Assembly (NCBI GenBank): GCA_016714445.1
Contig: JADJNF010000003.1
Span: forward strand, 407,602 to 471,601
Direction of reading: 5' to 3'
Source: Saprospiraceae bacterium
Lineage (GTDB): Bacteria; Bacteroidota; Bacteroidia; Chitinophagales; Saprospiraceae
DNA length: 64,000 bases
Shown here: positions 18,139 through 26,602 of the stretch, piece after piece
How positions within the stretch are numbered: the stretch's first letter is position 1
How the letters are laid out: each line of letters begins with the position of its first letter
Notes under the pieces: model-generated
What the model was told of the DNA's origin: nothing
What the model saw: only the letters and a program-made list of their open reading frames with translations
The model's database searches: none
Made by a program: the position numbers and the translations under genes

Positions 18139-18188
18139 AATAATCAAACGTTTCCCTTTAGGGTCAGGGTAAAAAACGTTTGATTATC
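18139..18188. repeat. Palindromic element, copy 2
   Basis: Homologue of 8634-8683: TAATCAAACGTTT and AAACGTTTGATTA arms are exact reverse complements around the same core containing CCCTTTAGGGTCAGGGTA. A TATTCGGAGT segment follows at ~18201-18210, matching the right outer arm of copy 1; the left outer arm is not recognisable. It interrupts the operon between the FAH-fold and IlvD/Edd genes. Confidence 0.8.
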
Positions 18189-18311
18189 ATTCAAGATGTG
18201 TATTCGGAGTAGACTCAAGTTTTAAATTTTTTATGGTTTAACGTGGAAGGTTTAAAGATGGAATTGTTTAAGGTTTCTTTCAAATAAATTTGAAAGGCCA
18301 ATAAAAGTCCA

Positions 18312-20036
18312 TCAATGTGAATCTCTAGTAACTTTACTGCCCGAATTACCTTGGAGAAAATCCAGGTCTGCACCTTGGTCTGCTCCCATGACATGATTTA
18401 TATACAAATGTACATATCCACGATTGGCGGCAGGCTTTGGTGGTGTCCAGGCCTTTCTTCTTTGGGCTAGCATTTCATCACTGACATGGAGATGTAGCAG
18501 TCGTTGGTCGACGTCTAGCTCGATGATATCTCCGTTTTGCACCAAAGCGAGATTACCACCGATCGCGGACTCGGGCGATACATGCAAGACGGCGGTGCCA
18601 TACGCAGTACCACTCATTCTACCATCCGAAATACGAACCATATCTCTGATGCCTTTTTGCAACAACTTCTTCGGGAGCGCCATATTGCCTACTTCAGGCA
18701 TCCCAGGATAACCAACCGGACCTACATATTTTAAAACCATGACACAAGTTTCATCAATATCTAAATCTGGGTCATCGATTCTTGCATTATAATCTTCTAT
18801 ACTTTCAAATACTACTGCTCTGCCTTTGTGTTTCATCAGTGCTGGTGTAGCGGCTGATGGTTTTAGTACAGCACCATTTATGGCAAGATTTCCTTTTACA
18901 ACGACACATCCGGCTTCTGCGATCAACGGATTATGGATCGGAGCTATCACTTCTTCATTGTAACAAGTCGTATTTCCTTGTATGTTGTCGTGATGATTTT
19001 TACCCGTGACGGTGATAACGTTTTTATGTAAATGAACTTGCAATTGATCCAAAACGACAGGTAGTCCGCCCGCATAATAAAAGTCTTCCATCAAGTACTT
19101 TCCGGATGGCATCAGATTCAAAAGCAATGGAATTTTACTTCCTATGGTATCAAAATCTTCCAACTTGAGATCCACCCCAATTCTACCTGCAATGGCTGTG
19201 AGATGAATGATAAAATTGGATGATCCACCTACGGCAGCATTGACTTTGATGGCATTTTCGAAGGCTTCTCTAGTCAGGATTTTATCTATGGTTAAATCTT
19301 CTTTTACCATTTCTACGATGCGTCTTCCACTCAGTTGTGCCAAAACTTTTTTCCTGGAGTCTGCTGCCGGAATAGCTGATGCTCCCGATAAAGTAAGGCC
19401 CAAAGATTCAACCATACAAGCCATAGTAGATGCTGTACCCATCGTCATACAATGTCCGATGCTTCGACTCATACAACTTTCGGCAAATTCGCATTCTTCC
19501 TGGGTCATTTTGCCGGTTTTCATATCTTCATCAAATTTCCACACGTGAGTACCTGAGCCAATGGTCTGACCTTTGTATCTGCCATTGAGCATAGGTCCGC
19601 CTGGTACCACGATGGTCGGAAGTCCGACACTTGCAGCACCCATGACAGTAGAAGGCGTCGTTTTGTCGCATCCTGTCAGTAAGACTACACCATCTATGGG
19701 ATTGCCACGGATCGATTCTTCTGCATCCATACTAGCGAGATTTCTGAAAAGCATGGCAGTAGGTTTGAGAAGTGTTTCGCCCAAACTCATGATGGGAAAT
19801 TCTACCGGAAATCCTCCTGCTTCGAGTACCCCTTTTTTGACACTCTCGGCGATGTCTCTGAAATGAGCATTACAAGGTGTCAACTCACTGAAGGTATTGC
19901 AAATGCCGATGACAGGTCTGCCATCAAACATATCAGTGGGCATGCCCTGGTTTTTCATCCATGACCGATAGATGATACCATCTTTATCTTTTTTGCCAAA
20001 CCAGCCCTGAGATCTCATGATTTTACTCATTTGCAT
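18312..20036 (-). CDS. IlvD/Edd-family sugar-acid dehydratase (xylonate/arabinonate type)
   Basis: A 574-residue cytosolic Fe-S enzyme. Three cysteines in the right contexts, Cys55 (ELTPCNAHFR), Cys123 (LLTGCDKTTPS) and Cys196 (SIGHCMTMGTASTM), have the 68- and 73-residue spacing known for the [2Fe-2S] ligands of Rhizobium L-arabinonate dehydratase. MVRISDGRMSGTAYGTAVLHVSPE near the C terminus is the conserved IlvD/Edd signature. The subfamily removes water from pentonates or hexonates to give 2-keto-3-deoxy acids. With the adjacent FAH-fold and GntP genes, D-xylonate or L-arabinonate is the probable substrate; dihydroxyacid dehydratase of branched-chain synthesis is less likely because no ilv gene is near. 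ATG at 20036 is used; ATGs at codons 3 and 7 are possible. Confidence 0.9.
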   Translation of the reverse strand: MQMSKIMRSQGWFGKKDKDGIIYRSWMKNQGMPTDMFDGRPVIGICNTFSELTPCNAHFRDIAESVKKGVLEAGGFPVEFPIMSLGETLLKPTAMLFRNLASMDAEESIRGNPIDGVVLLTGCDKTTPSTVMGAASVGLPTIVVPGGPMLNGRYKGQTIGSGTHVWKFDEDMKTGKMTQEECEFAESCMSRSIGHCMTMGTASTMACMVESLGLTLSGASAIPAADSRKKVLAQLSGRRIVEMVKEDLTIDKILTREAFENAIKVNAAVGGSSNFIIHLTAIAGRIGVDLKLEDFDTIGSKIPLLLNLMPSGKYLMEDFYYAGGLPVVLDQLQVHLHKNVITVTGKNHHDNIQGNTTCYNEEVIAPIHNPLIAEAGCVVVKGNLAINGAVLKPSAATPALMKHKGRAVVFESIEDYNARIDDPDLDIDETCVMVLKYVGPVGYPGMPEVGNMALPKKLLQKGIRDMVRISDGRMSGTAYGTAVLHVSPESAIGGNLALVQNGDIIELDVDQRLLHLHVSDEMLAQRRKAWTPPKPAANRGYVHLYINHVMGADQGADLDFLQGNSGSKVTRDSH

Positions 20037-20071
20037 TATGTTTTACATGTGAAATTAATATAGTAAAGATA

Positions 20072-21616
20072 TTATTTCAAACGATATACTGCTACTGAAA
20101 ATGGGGGTAATTCCACATTCAACAGATTATTTGTGATGCTAATGTTTTTAATCGGTTTAGGTGTGATTTTATTGGCATTTTCGAAGGAGTTGTGATCATC
20201 CACTTTTGCTGAAGTCAGCAATTCTCCTGTACAAGACGTAAATATCTGACCACGTAGGTCTATGTCTATTTTTTCTGATTTTGTATAATGAAGATTTACC
20301 ACCGAAATGGTCACAATACCAGTACTGTCTTTCGAAGCCGAGACCGAAATATTCGGTATTTTCTGACCATTTAACTCATAATTAGTGGCTTTTGAAACAT
20401 TGACATCTAATAGATTGGCATCCTGGTGCACATTGTACATGCGCATCACATGATAGGTAGGTGTCAGGATCATTTTTTCTTCTTTAGTGAGAATAACAGA
20501 CTGCAAAACATTGACGACTTGTGCCAGGTTGGCACCTTTGACTCTGCGTGCATTATTATGAAAAATATTGAGCGTCAAGCCGGCTATCATGGCATCCCGC
20601 ATAGTATTTTGCTGGTAAAGTGCAGAACCACCTGCGTCCGTTTCGTACCAACCGCCCCATTCATCCACGATCAGTGCTACTTTATTTTGTGGATCATATT
20701 TGTCCATAATGGTGGAGTGCCCTTTGATAAATTCATCTATTTTGAATGCTTCGTGCATGGTTTTGAAATATTGTGCTTCTGTAAAACCAACAGAAGGTCC
20801 TTTTTCTGACCAGGAGAGTACTGAATAATGATGTAGTGCAAGTCCTGAAACCATATTGTGCGGAATATTTTTCATGAGTGATTCTGTCCAGGCGTATTCG
20901 CCATCTGTCGCACCTGAAGCAATTCGGTACAAACCTGAACCATTGCTCCAGTCTGTCATGAATGTCGCGTACTGCCGATATACATTGGAATAATAATCCG
21001 CTGTCATATTACCACCACATCCCCAGGCTTCATTGCCCACGCCCCAAAGTTTGACATTCCAGGGTTCTTTTCTTCCATATTTTTGTCTTAAAAGCACCAT
21101 TTCACTAGGTTTTGTGCTATTGACATAATCCACCCAATCCATCAAGTCCTGAACAGATCCGCTGCCTACATTGGCAGCCAGATATGGTTGTGTTCCTATT
21201 TTTTCACACAAATCCAGAAACTCATGCGTTCCAAAACTATTGTCTTCTACGTTTCTTCCCCACCAAAGGTTGACCATTTTGGGCCTTTCAGCTTTGGGGC
21301 CAATGCCATTTTTCCATTGGTAAGCATCAGCAAAACATCCGCCCGGCCATCTGAGATTAGGTACTTTTAAGTCTTTGAGCGCCTGAATGATATCTGTTCG
21401 TACACCATTTTCGTGTTTTATTTTGGTGTTATTTTCTCCAACATAGATACCATCATATACACAACGTCCAAGATGTTCTGCAAAATGACCATATATATGT
21501 TTGTTGATTTTTTCTTTTTCTATGTCTGTATTGACAATGATTTTTACTGGATTTTGTGCAAAAGAAATTACACAGGTAAAAATGGCCAAAGTTAGAATGA
21601 AAGACTTTTGTATCAT
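20072..21616 (-). CDS. GH51 alpha-L-arabinofuranosidase, exported
   Basis: A 514-residue enzyme with signal peptide MIQKSFILTLAIFTCVISFA. GH51 hallmarks: IYGHFAEHLGRCVYDGIYVG, VPNLRWPGGCFADAYQW, the acid/base Glu196 in WGVGNEAWGCGG and the nucleophile Glu319 in ALIVDEWGGWYE. A C-terminal beta domain ends in LNVELPPFSVAVYRL. It releases arabinose from arabinoxylan or its oligosaccharides by a retaining mechanism. The signal peptide puts it in the periplasm or outside. It sits between the acetylesterase (66 bp upstream) and the sugar-acid dehydratase (35 bp downstream) in the xylan operon. The released arabinose could feed the AraB gene at the right end of the window. Confidence 0.95.
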   Translation of the reverse strand: MIQKSFILTLAIFTCVISFAQNPVKIIVNTDIEKEKINKHIYGHFAEHLGRCVYDGIYVGENNTKIKHENGVRTDIIQALKDLKVPNLRWPGGCFADAYQWKNGIGPKAERPKMVNLWWGRNVEDNSFGTHEFLDLCEKIGTQPYLAANVGSGSVQDLMDWVDYVNSTKPSEMVLLRQKYGRKEPWNVKLWGVGNEAWGCGGNMTADYYSNVYRQYATFMTDWSNGSGLYRIASGATDGEYAWTESLMKNIPHNMVSGLALHHYSVLSWSEKGPSVGFTEAQYFKTMHEAFKIDEFIKGHSTIMDKYDPQNKVALIVDEWGGWYETDAGGSALYQQNTMRDAMIAGLTLNIFHNNARRVKGANLAQVVNVLQSVILTKEEKMILTPTYHVMRMYNVHQDANLLDVNVSKATNYELNGQKIPNISVSASKDSTGIVTISVVNLHYTKSEKIDIDLRGQIFTSCTGELLTSAKVDDHNSFENANKITPKPIKNISITNNLLNVELPPFSVAVYRLK

Positions 21617-21682
21617 GATGTTTCGATTTTAAATTAACTTTTAGATCTATTTTAATAAATGATTTTGGCTAATGCAAACATT

Positions 21683-23601
21683 CTATAATTTCAACTCAAA
21701 TGGCGAAGCCGGCAATCCTTCCATATTGAAAAAATTGACATCTTCGGGATTGTCGGCCCATGCATATCGAACATATTTTGGAGCAGTTATTTGATCACTT
21801 TGCAATACGATGGACTTGCCTTTGATGACAGCAGTTGCTTTAACAAATTTTTTATCATCGCTAGCTAATTCAAAATATTTTAATGCGTCCACTTTTTTGA
21901 TGCCATTTTGGACAAAATCAAACTCCAAAGTCACTTTGTTTTTACTGACTTTATGTTTTTTTACCAATGGGCCGGAAATAATGATATCTTTTTTTGCATA
22001 TTGATTTTTTAGGGCGTGTAGCGCCAATCTTTCGCCTACATCTTTTTTATTTAATGGGTGAATATCATTCCACTCACCGATATCTATGGTTACCGCCATA
22101 CCTGTGTTTGGTATTTTTAGCATGTCCAATTGTTGCTGTCTAAGCGCTGCCCAATTACTTTCTACAGGCATTTCTTTGGCTTCTAAAAAATTGGCCAATT
22201 GCACGAAATAAAATGGTAATTCAGCATTATTCCATCCTGCTCTCCAATTATGGATGAGTTCATTCATTAAGGCAAAATATTCATTGGGTTTCCCTACGTT
22301 GGATTCACCTTGATACCACAGCATTCCTTTGATCGGATAGTGAAAAAGTGGATGAATCATGGCATTATACAGGCCCATAGGTTTCCATTGGATGAAGATG
22401 TGTGGTTCGATTTTGACGACTTCGCAGCCTACTTTATAGCGCCATTCACCTTCAAGTTTGATCGTGCTTTTGTCTTTGAAAACTATCTCATAAGGTTTGT
22501 CTTTTACAAATCCACCACGACCATTTTCATCAATGACCCGGATGGTTATCTCATTTTTGCCTTCTTTCAAAAGAGAACCAGAGATTTCGTATTTTCTTGG
22601 CGGATATTGGTACGAAGTAGTACCTGCAAATTGCCCATTGACATACACTGAATCGGCATCCACAATACAGCCAAGGAATAGTCTTGCTGTTTGACCTACT
22701 TGTTTTTTACTAACATCAAATGTCCTGTGCATCCATATAGCTCCGGGTTTCATATTTGAATCAAAACTACTCCACAGAGACGGCATCGCAGCTGTTTTCC
22801 ATGTCGAACGATCAATATCAGTTTGCGCCCAATGCTGTTTTAGTCCTTCATCACTTTCGTTCAATTTTTTGTACCAATTACTGTGTCGGTTAGCGTTATA
22901 GTTTTTAATGCTATCCACGTATTTTCATTTCTGTATTGATAGACAATATCCAGATATTCAGGAAACTTTTTTAAACCTTCTTCGCTTATCCATGATTGCG
23001 CTGGTGATCCTCCCAAAGCACTGTTGATCAAGCCGATGGGAATCTTTTCGCTTTCATAAACTTTTGCTGCAAAAAAGTATGCGACACCGGAAAATTCTTT
23101 GATCGTCTTAGGACTCACTTCTATCCAGGATCCACCCGAAATGTCTTCTTTTTCATTTTTAAAATCATACGTTTTAGGCACTGTAAACTGCCTGATCATT
23201 GGATTTCTGGCACTTCGATACAATTCAGGATAGGCATCTTTGAGTCTTTCGATGGGTAATTCCATATTGGACTGACCGCTGCAAAGCCAAACATCGCCAA
23301 AAAGTACATTTTTGACCATGATCTGATTGTACCCTTTGATGGAGATATTGTGTGGTCCGCCCGCCATTTGAGGGGGAAGCATCACTGACCATGTACTGTC
23401 TTTTTGTGCAACAGACGTATATTCTTTGCCAACAAATCTTACCATAACATTTTCATCAGGACTTGCAAATCCCCATATCTTTATAGGTTGATCTCTCTGT
23501 AGTACCATGCCATCACTGATGTATTTGGGCAATCTGACTTGGCTGAAACCAAGCGTAATTATCAATAAAAGAGTTAAAAATGTGGCTATGATTTGCTTCA
23601 T
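21683..23601 (-). pseudogene. Sialate O-acetylesterase/SASA-type acetylesterase, split by a frameshift
   Basis: Two overlapping frames make one SASA-family carbohydrate acetylesterase. The first piece (from ATG 23601) has signal MKQIIATFLTLLLIITLGF, PKYISDGMVLQRDQPIKIWG, the catalytic Ser in LCSGQSNMELP and INSALGGSPAQSWIS. After ...YQYRNEN it leaves frame at ~22920-22926. The second frame resumes as VDSIKNYNANRHSNWYKKL, contains the jelly-roll insert with MWMHRTFDVS-type text, KGMLWYQGESN and the Asp-His pair in GEWNDIHPLNKKD, and runs to 21683. The domain content is complete across both pieces, so one base is lost or gained near a TTTT run. If functional, it would deacetylate xylan or xylo-oligosaccharides, as similar genes in xylan loci do. 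It may be a sequencing indel. Confidence 0.85.
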
Positions 23602-23707
23602 GAAATAAATGCTATGTTATTATTTTAAAAAACACAAAAATTGTATCAATTCATATACTAATTTATGCTTTGCAGTTGCTAAGCTTATCAGCATCACTCA
23701 CCACTCA

Positions 23708-23739
23708 CCCGGTTGACCATTACATGGTAATCGGGCAAG
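23708..23739. repeat. REP-like palindrome between esterase and xylA
   Basis: An imperfect inverted repeat, CCCGGTTGACCAT and ATGGTAATCGGG around TAC, related base by base to 8835-8866. It lies in the 164-bp gap between two operon genes and may act as an mRNA-stabilising or weak terminator structure. Confidence 0.6.
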
Positions 23740-23765
23740 TCCCTCAAATCTTCTCTTTCAAATCT

Positions 23766-25076
23766 CTAAATGTACATATTTATCAACTGCTCGTAACACT
23801 CTTGTTTTCCGCTTATGAGACTTGGTTCACCATTCGCGGTACCCAATTTTGCAAGGTCTTCTAAAGTCAATTTACCATTTGCAAATAGAGCGCCATTGCC
23901 TGCATCGAAACTACTGTATCTTTCCTTTTTCATCTGACTGTATGGCGAATCTTTGATGATATTATCAGCAATAATCAATGCTCTGGCAAATGCATCCATT
24001 CCACTGATGTGGGCAATAAATAAATCTTCAAGATCAGTAGAATTTCTTCTGATTTTTGCATCAAAATTGATACCTCCTGTTTTAAAGCCATCACTTTCCA
24101 GAAATACCAACATCATTTGGGTCAATTCATAAACATCTATTGGAAATTGGTCTGTGTCCCACCCATTTTGATAGTCACCTCTATTGGCATCCAAACTTCC
24201 CAACATACCGGCATTGGCTGCGATGGTCATTTCGTGTTCCATAGTATGTCCTGCCAAAGTAGCGTGATTAACCTCGAGATTTAACGCAAAATCTTCCATC
24301 AAATCATACTCACGTAAAAATCCGATCACAGTTGCAGCATCAAAATCATATTGGTGTTTGGATGGCTCCATAGGTTTTGGTTCGATGAGGAACTTTCCCG
24401 TAAATCCATTTTTACGACCATAATCTCTGGACATGGTCAGGAACCTGGCTAAGTGATCCAGTTCTTTTTTTACGTCCGTATTGATCAATGAAATATATCC
24501 TTCACGTCCGCCCCAAAACACATAATTCTGACCACCCAATTTTATAGTGGCATCAATGGCATTTTTGATTTGTACACTTGCCCTGGCTACGACACTAAAA
24601 TCAGGGTTTGTTGATGCACCATTCATATATCGTGGGTGAGAAAATAAATTTGCCGTGCCCCAAAGTAACTGAATGCCTGTTTCTTTTTGTTTTTCGAGGG
24701 CATAATCGGTAATGATCAGCATTCTTTTTTCGTATTCTGCGACAGAGTCACCTTCATCTATCAAGTCGATGTCATGAAAACAATAATAGGGCACACCCAA
24801 CTTTGATATAAATTCAAAAGCAGCGTCCATTTTGTCTTTTGCTTGTTGCACAGGATCATTGGAAGCCAACCACGGCATCGGTCTTGTAGGACTACCGAAA
24901 GGATCACCACCGCCACCACACAGACTGTGCCAGTAAGCTACTGCAAACCTAAAATGATCTTTTAAGCTTTTGCCATTCACGGTTTGATTTTCATCATACC
25001 ATCTGAAAGCCAATGGATTTTTGGAATCACGACCTTCAAATTGTATTTTTTGGATGTTTTTAAAGTAAGTGTTCAC
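23766..25076 (-). CDS. xylA: Xylose isomerase
   Basis: A 436-residue enzyme, the usual length for class II xylose isomerases, starting at GTG (25076). It converts D-xylose to D-xylulose in the cytosol using two divalent metals. Diagnostic segments: VAYWHSLCGGGGDPFGSPT, the catalytic His101-Asp104 in YYCFHDIDLIDEGD, NYVFWGGREGY, FLIEPKPMEPSKHQYD, LEVNHATLAGH and LGSLDANRGDYQNGWDTDQF. The gene is 26 bp downstream of xylB and in the same operon as the xylan hydrolases, so its substrate is delivered by them. No oddities other than the GTG start. Confidence 0.98.
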   Translation of the reverse strand: MNTYFKNIQKIQFEGRDSKNPLAFRWYDENQTVNGKSLKDHFRFAVAYWHSLCGGGGDPFGSPTRPMPWLASNDPVQQAKDKMDAAFEFISKLGVPYYCFHDIDLIDEGDSVAEYEKRMLIITDYALEKQKETGIQLLWGTANLFSHPRYMNGASTNPDFSVVARASVQIKNAIDATIKLGGQNYVFWGGREGYISLINTDVKKELDHLARFLTMSRDYGRKNGFTGKFLIEPKPMEPSKHQYDFDAATVIGFLREYDLMEDFALNLEVNHATLAGHTMEHEMTIAANAGMLGSLDANRGDYQNGWDTDQFPIDVYELTQMMLVFLESDGFKTGGINFDAKIRRNSTDLEDLFIAHISGMDAFARALIIADNIIKDSPYSQMKKERYSSFDAGNGALFANGKLTLEDLAKLGTANGEPSLISGKQECYEQLINMYI

Positions 25077-25102
25077 GTTATTACTGTATTTTATTTTTTT
25101 TG

Positions 25103-26587
25103 TTATTTAATTAAATTACTTAACTGATGTGTCCATTGATGATAAGCATCTTGATATTGACTATTGTCTGACTTGTATTCCGTTGTTTTTATAGGTTTCA
25201 TATCTGCAATAGCTTCATCTATACTATTGTAAACGCCAATCGCTACAGTACTTGCTTTTGCAGCTCCTACTGCACCTGTAGTGTCGTACATTTCTATATT
25301 ACATTGCAGCAAATTGGACAATGACGATGTAAAAGTATCTGACAAAAACAAATTGTCATTGCCCACTTTGATGGTGGAAGGTGTGATACCTATTGATTGT
25401 AAAATCTCCATACCATAAACAAATGAAAACACAATTCCTTCCAGTGCCGCTCTGAAAAGATGTGCTTGAGTATGTCTGTTGAACTGCAAATTATCAATGC
25501 GGGCACCCATCATTTTGTCATTAAGAATGCGCTCACTACCATTTCCAAAAGGCAAAATTATCAGCCCTTCTGATCCTACAGGAATATTTTTTAATTGCGC
25601 TTCCATGTTCTCATAGGTCTGACCAATAGCTGCAACATGTTTTCGCATCCATGCGTACAAAATACCGCATCCATTGATACATAATAATTGGCCAATTCTA
25701 TTTTGATCAGCTGTGTGATTGATATGGGCAAAACCATTGACTCGGGATTGTACATCATAATCCAATTTGTCTGTCACTGCATACACCACACCGGATGTAC
25801 CACCTGTAGCTGCGACATCTCCGGGGTGCAAGACTTTTAATGCCATTGCATTGTTGGGTTGATCTCCGGCGCGATAAGTGACGGGTGTGCCGGCCGCTAA
25901 TCCGCTTAGTTGAGCTGCATCATCAGTGACCCGACCATGTATGGAAAACGTATCAACCAAATCAGGCATCATCTCCTCGGGAATACCATAGTAATTGAGC
26001 AGATGATCAGCAGTGGAATTTTGTTTGAAGTCCCAAAACATACCTTCTGAATATCCTGAAACGGTGCTATTGATTTCATTGGTAAATTTCATGGCTATAA
26101 AATCTCCCGGCAGCATCCATTTATGTACTTTTTCGAAAAGTTCGGGTTCGTTTTCTTTTACCCATTTGAGCTTGGAAGCAGTGAAGTTTCCTGGTGAATT
26201 GAGCAAATGACCAAGACAATATGCACTGCCCAGATCTATAAATGCCTGATCACCCATCTGAGCTGCCCGACTATCGCACCATATGATGGAAGGCCGGATG
26301 ACTTGATGGTTTTTATCTACCAATACTAAGCCATGCATTTGATATCCGATCCCTATAGATAATATTTGATTGGCATCAATATTATTTTCAGACAATAATG
26401 TTTTGGTCAAAATACATATACTTTCCCACCACATTTCAGGATCCTGTTCGGCCCATCCCGGATGTTTTGCTTCCATGTGCATTTCAGATTCAGGATACTT
26501 GCCGATAGCAACGACATGTCCTGAATCTATCTTTACAATAGATGCTTTTACCGAAGAACTTCCTATATCATACCCAATTGCGTACAT
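25103..26587 (-). CDS. xylB: Xylulokinase (FGGY family)
   Basis: A 494-residue ATP-dependent sugar kinase that phosphorylates D-xylulose to xylulose 5-phosphate. The N terminus AIGYDIGSSSVKASIV is the phosphate-1 loop of the FGGY fold, IGYQMHGLVLVDKNHQVIRP and PSIIWCDSRAAQMG are typical of xylulokinases, and VAATGGTSGVVYAVTD with LILPFGNGSER and FRAALEGIVFSFVYGMEIL mark the second domain. It lies 16 bp after the GH115 gene and 26 bp before xylA, which makes the assignment to xylulose rather than another sugar firm. Confidence 0.96.
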   Translation of the reverse strand: MYAIGYDIGSSSVKASIVKIDSGHVVAIGKYPESEMHMEAKHPGWAEQDPEMWWESICILTKTLLSENNIDANQILSIGIGYQMHGLVLVDKNHQVIRPSIIWCDSRAAQMGDQAFIDLGSAYCLGHLLNSPGNFTASKLKWVKENEPELFEKVHKWMLPGDFIAMKFTNEINSTVSGYSEGMFWDFKQNSTADHLLNYYGIPEEMMPDLVDTFSIHGRVTDDAAQLSGLAAGTPVTYRAGDQPNNAMALKVLHPGDVAATGGTSGVVYAVTDKLDYDVQSRVNGFAHINHTADQNRIGQLLCINGCGILYAWMRKHVAAIGQTYENMEAQLKNIPVGSEGLIILPFGNGSERILNDKMMGARIDNLQFNRHTQAHLFRAALEGIVFSFVYGMEILQSIGITPSTIKVGNDNLFLSDTFTSSLSNLLQCNIEMYDTTGAVGAAKASTVAIGVYNSIDEAIADMKPIKTTEYKSDNSQYQDAYHQWTHQLSNLIK

Positions 26588-26602
26588 TTTACAAAACTGA
26601 AA

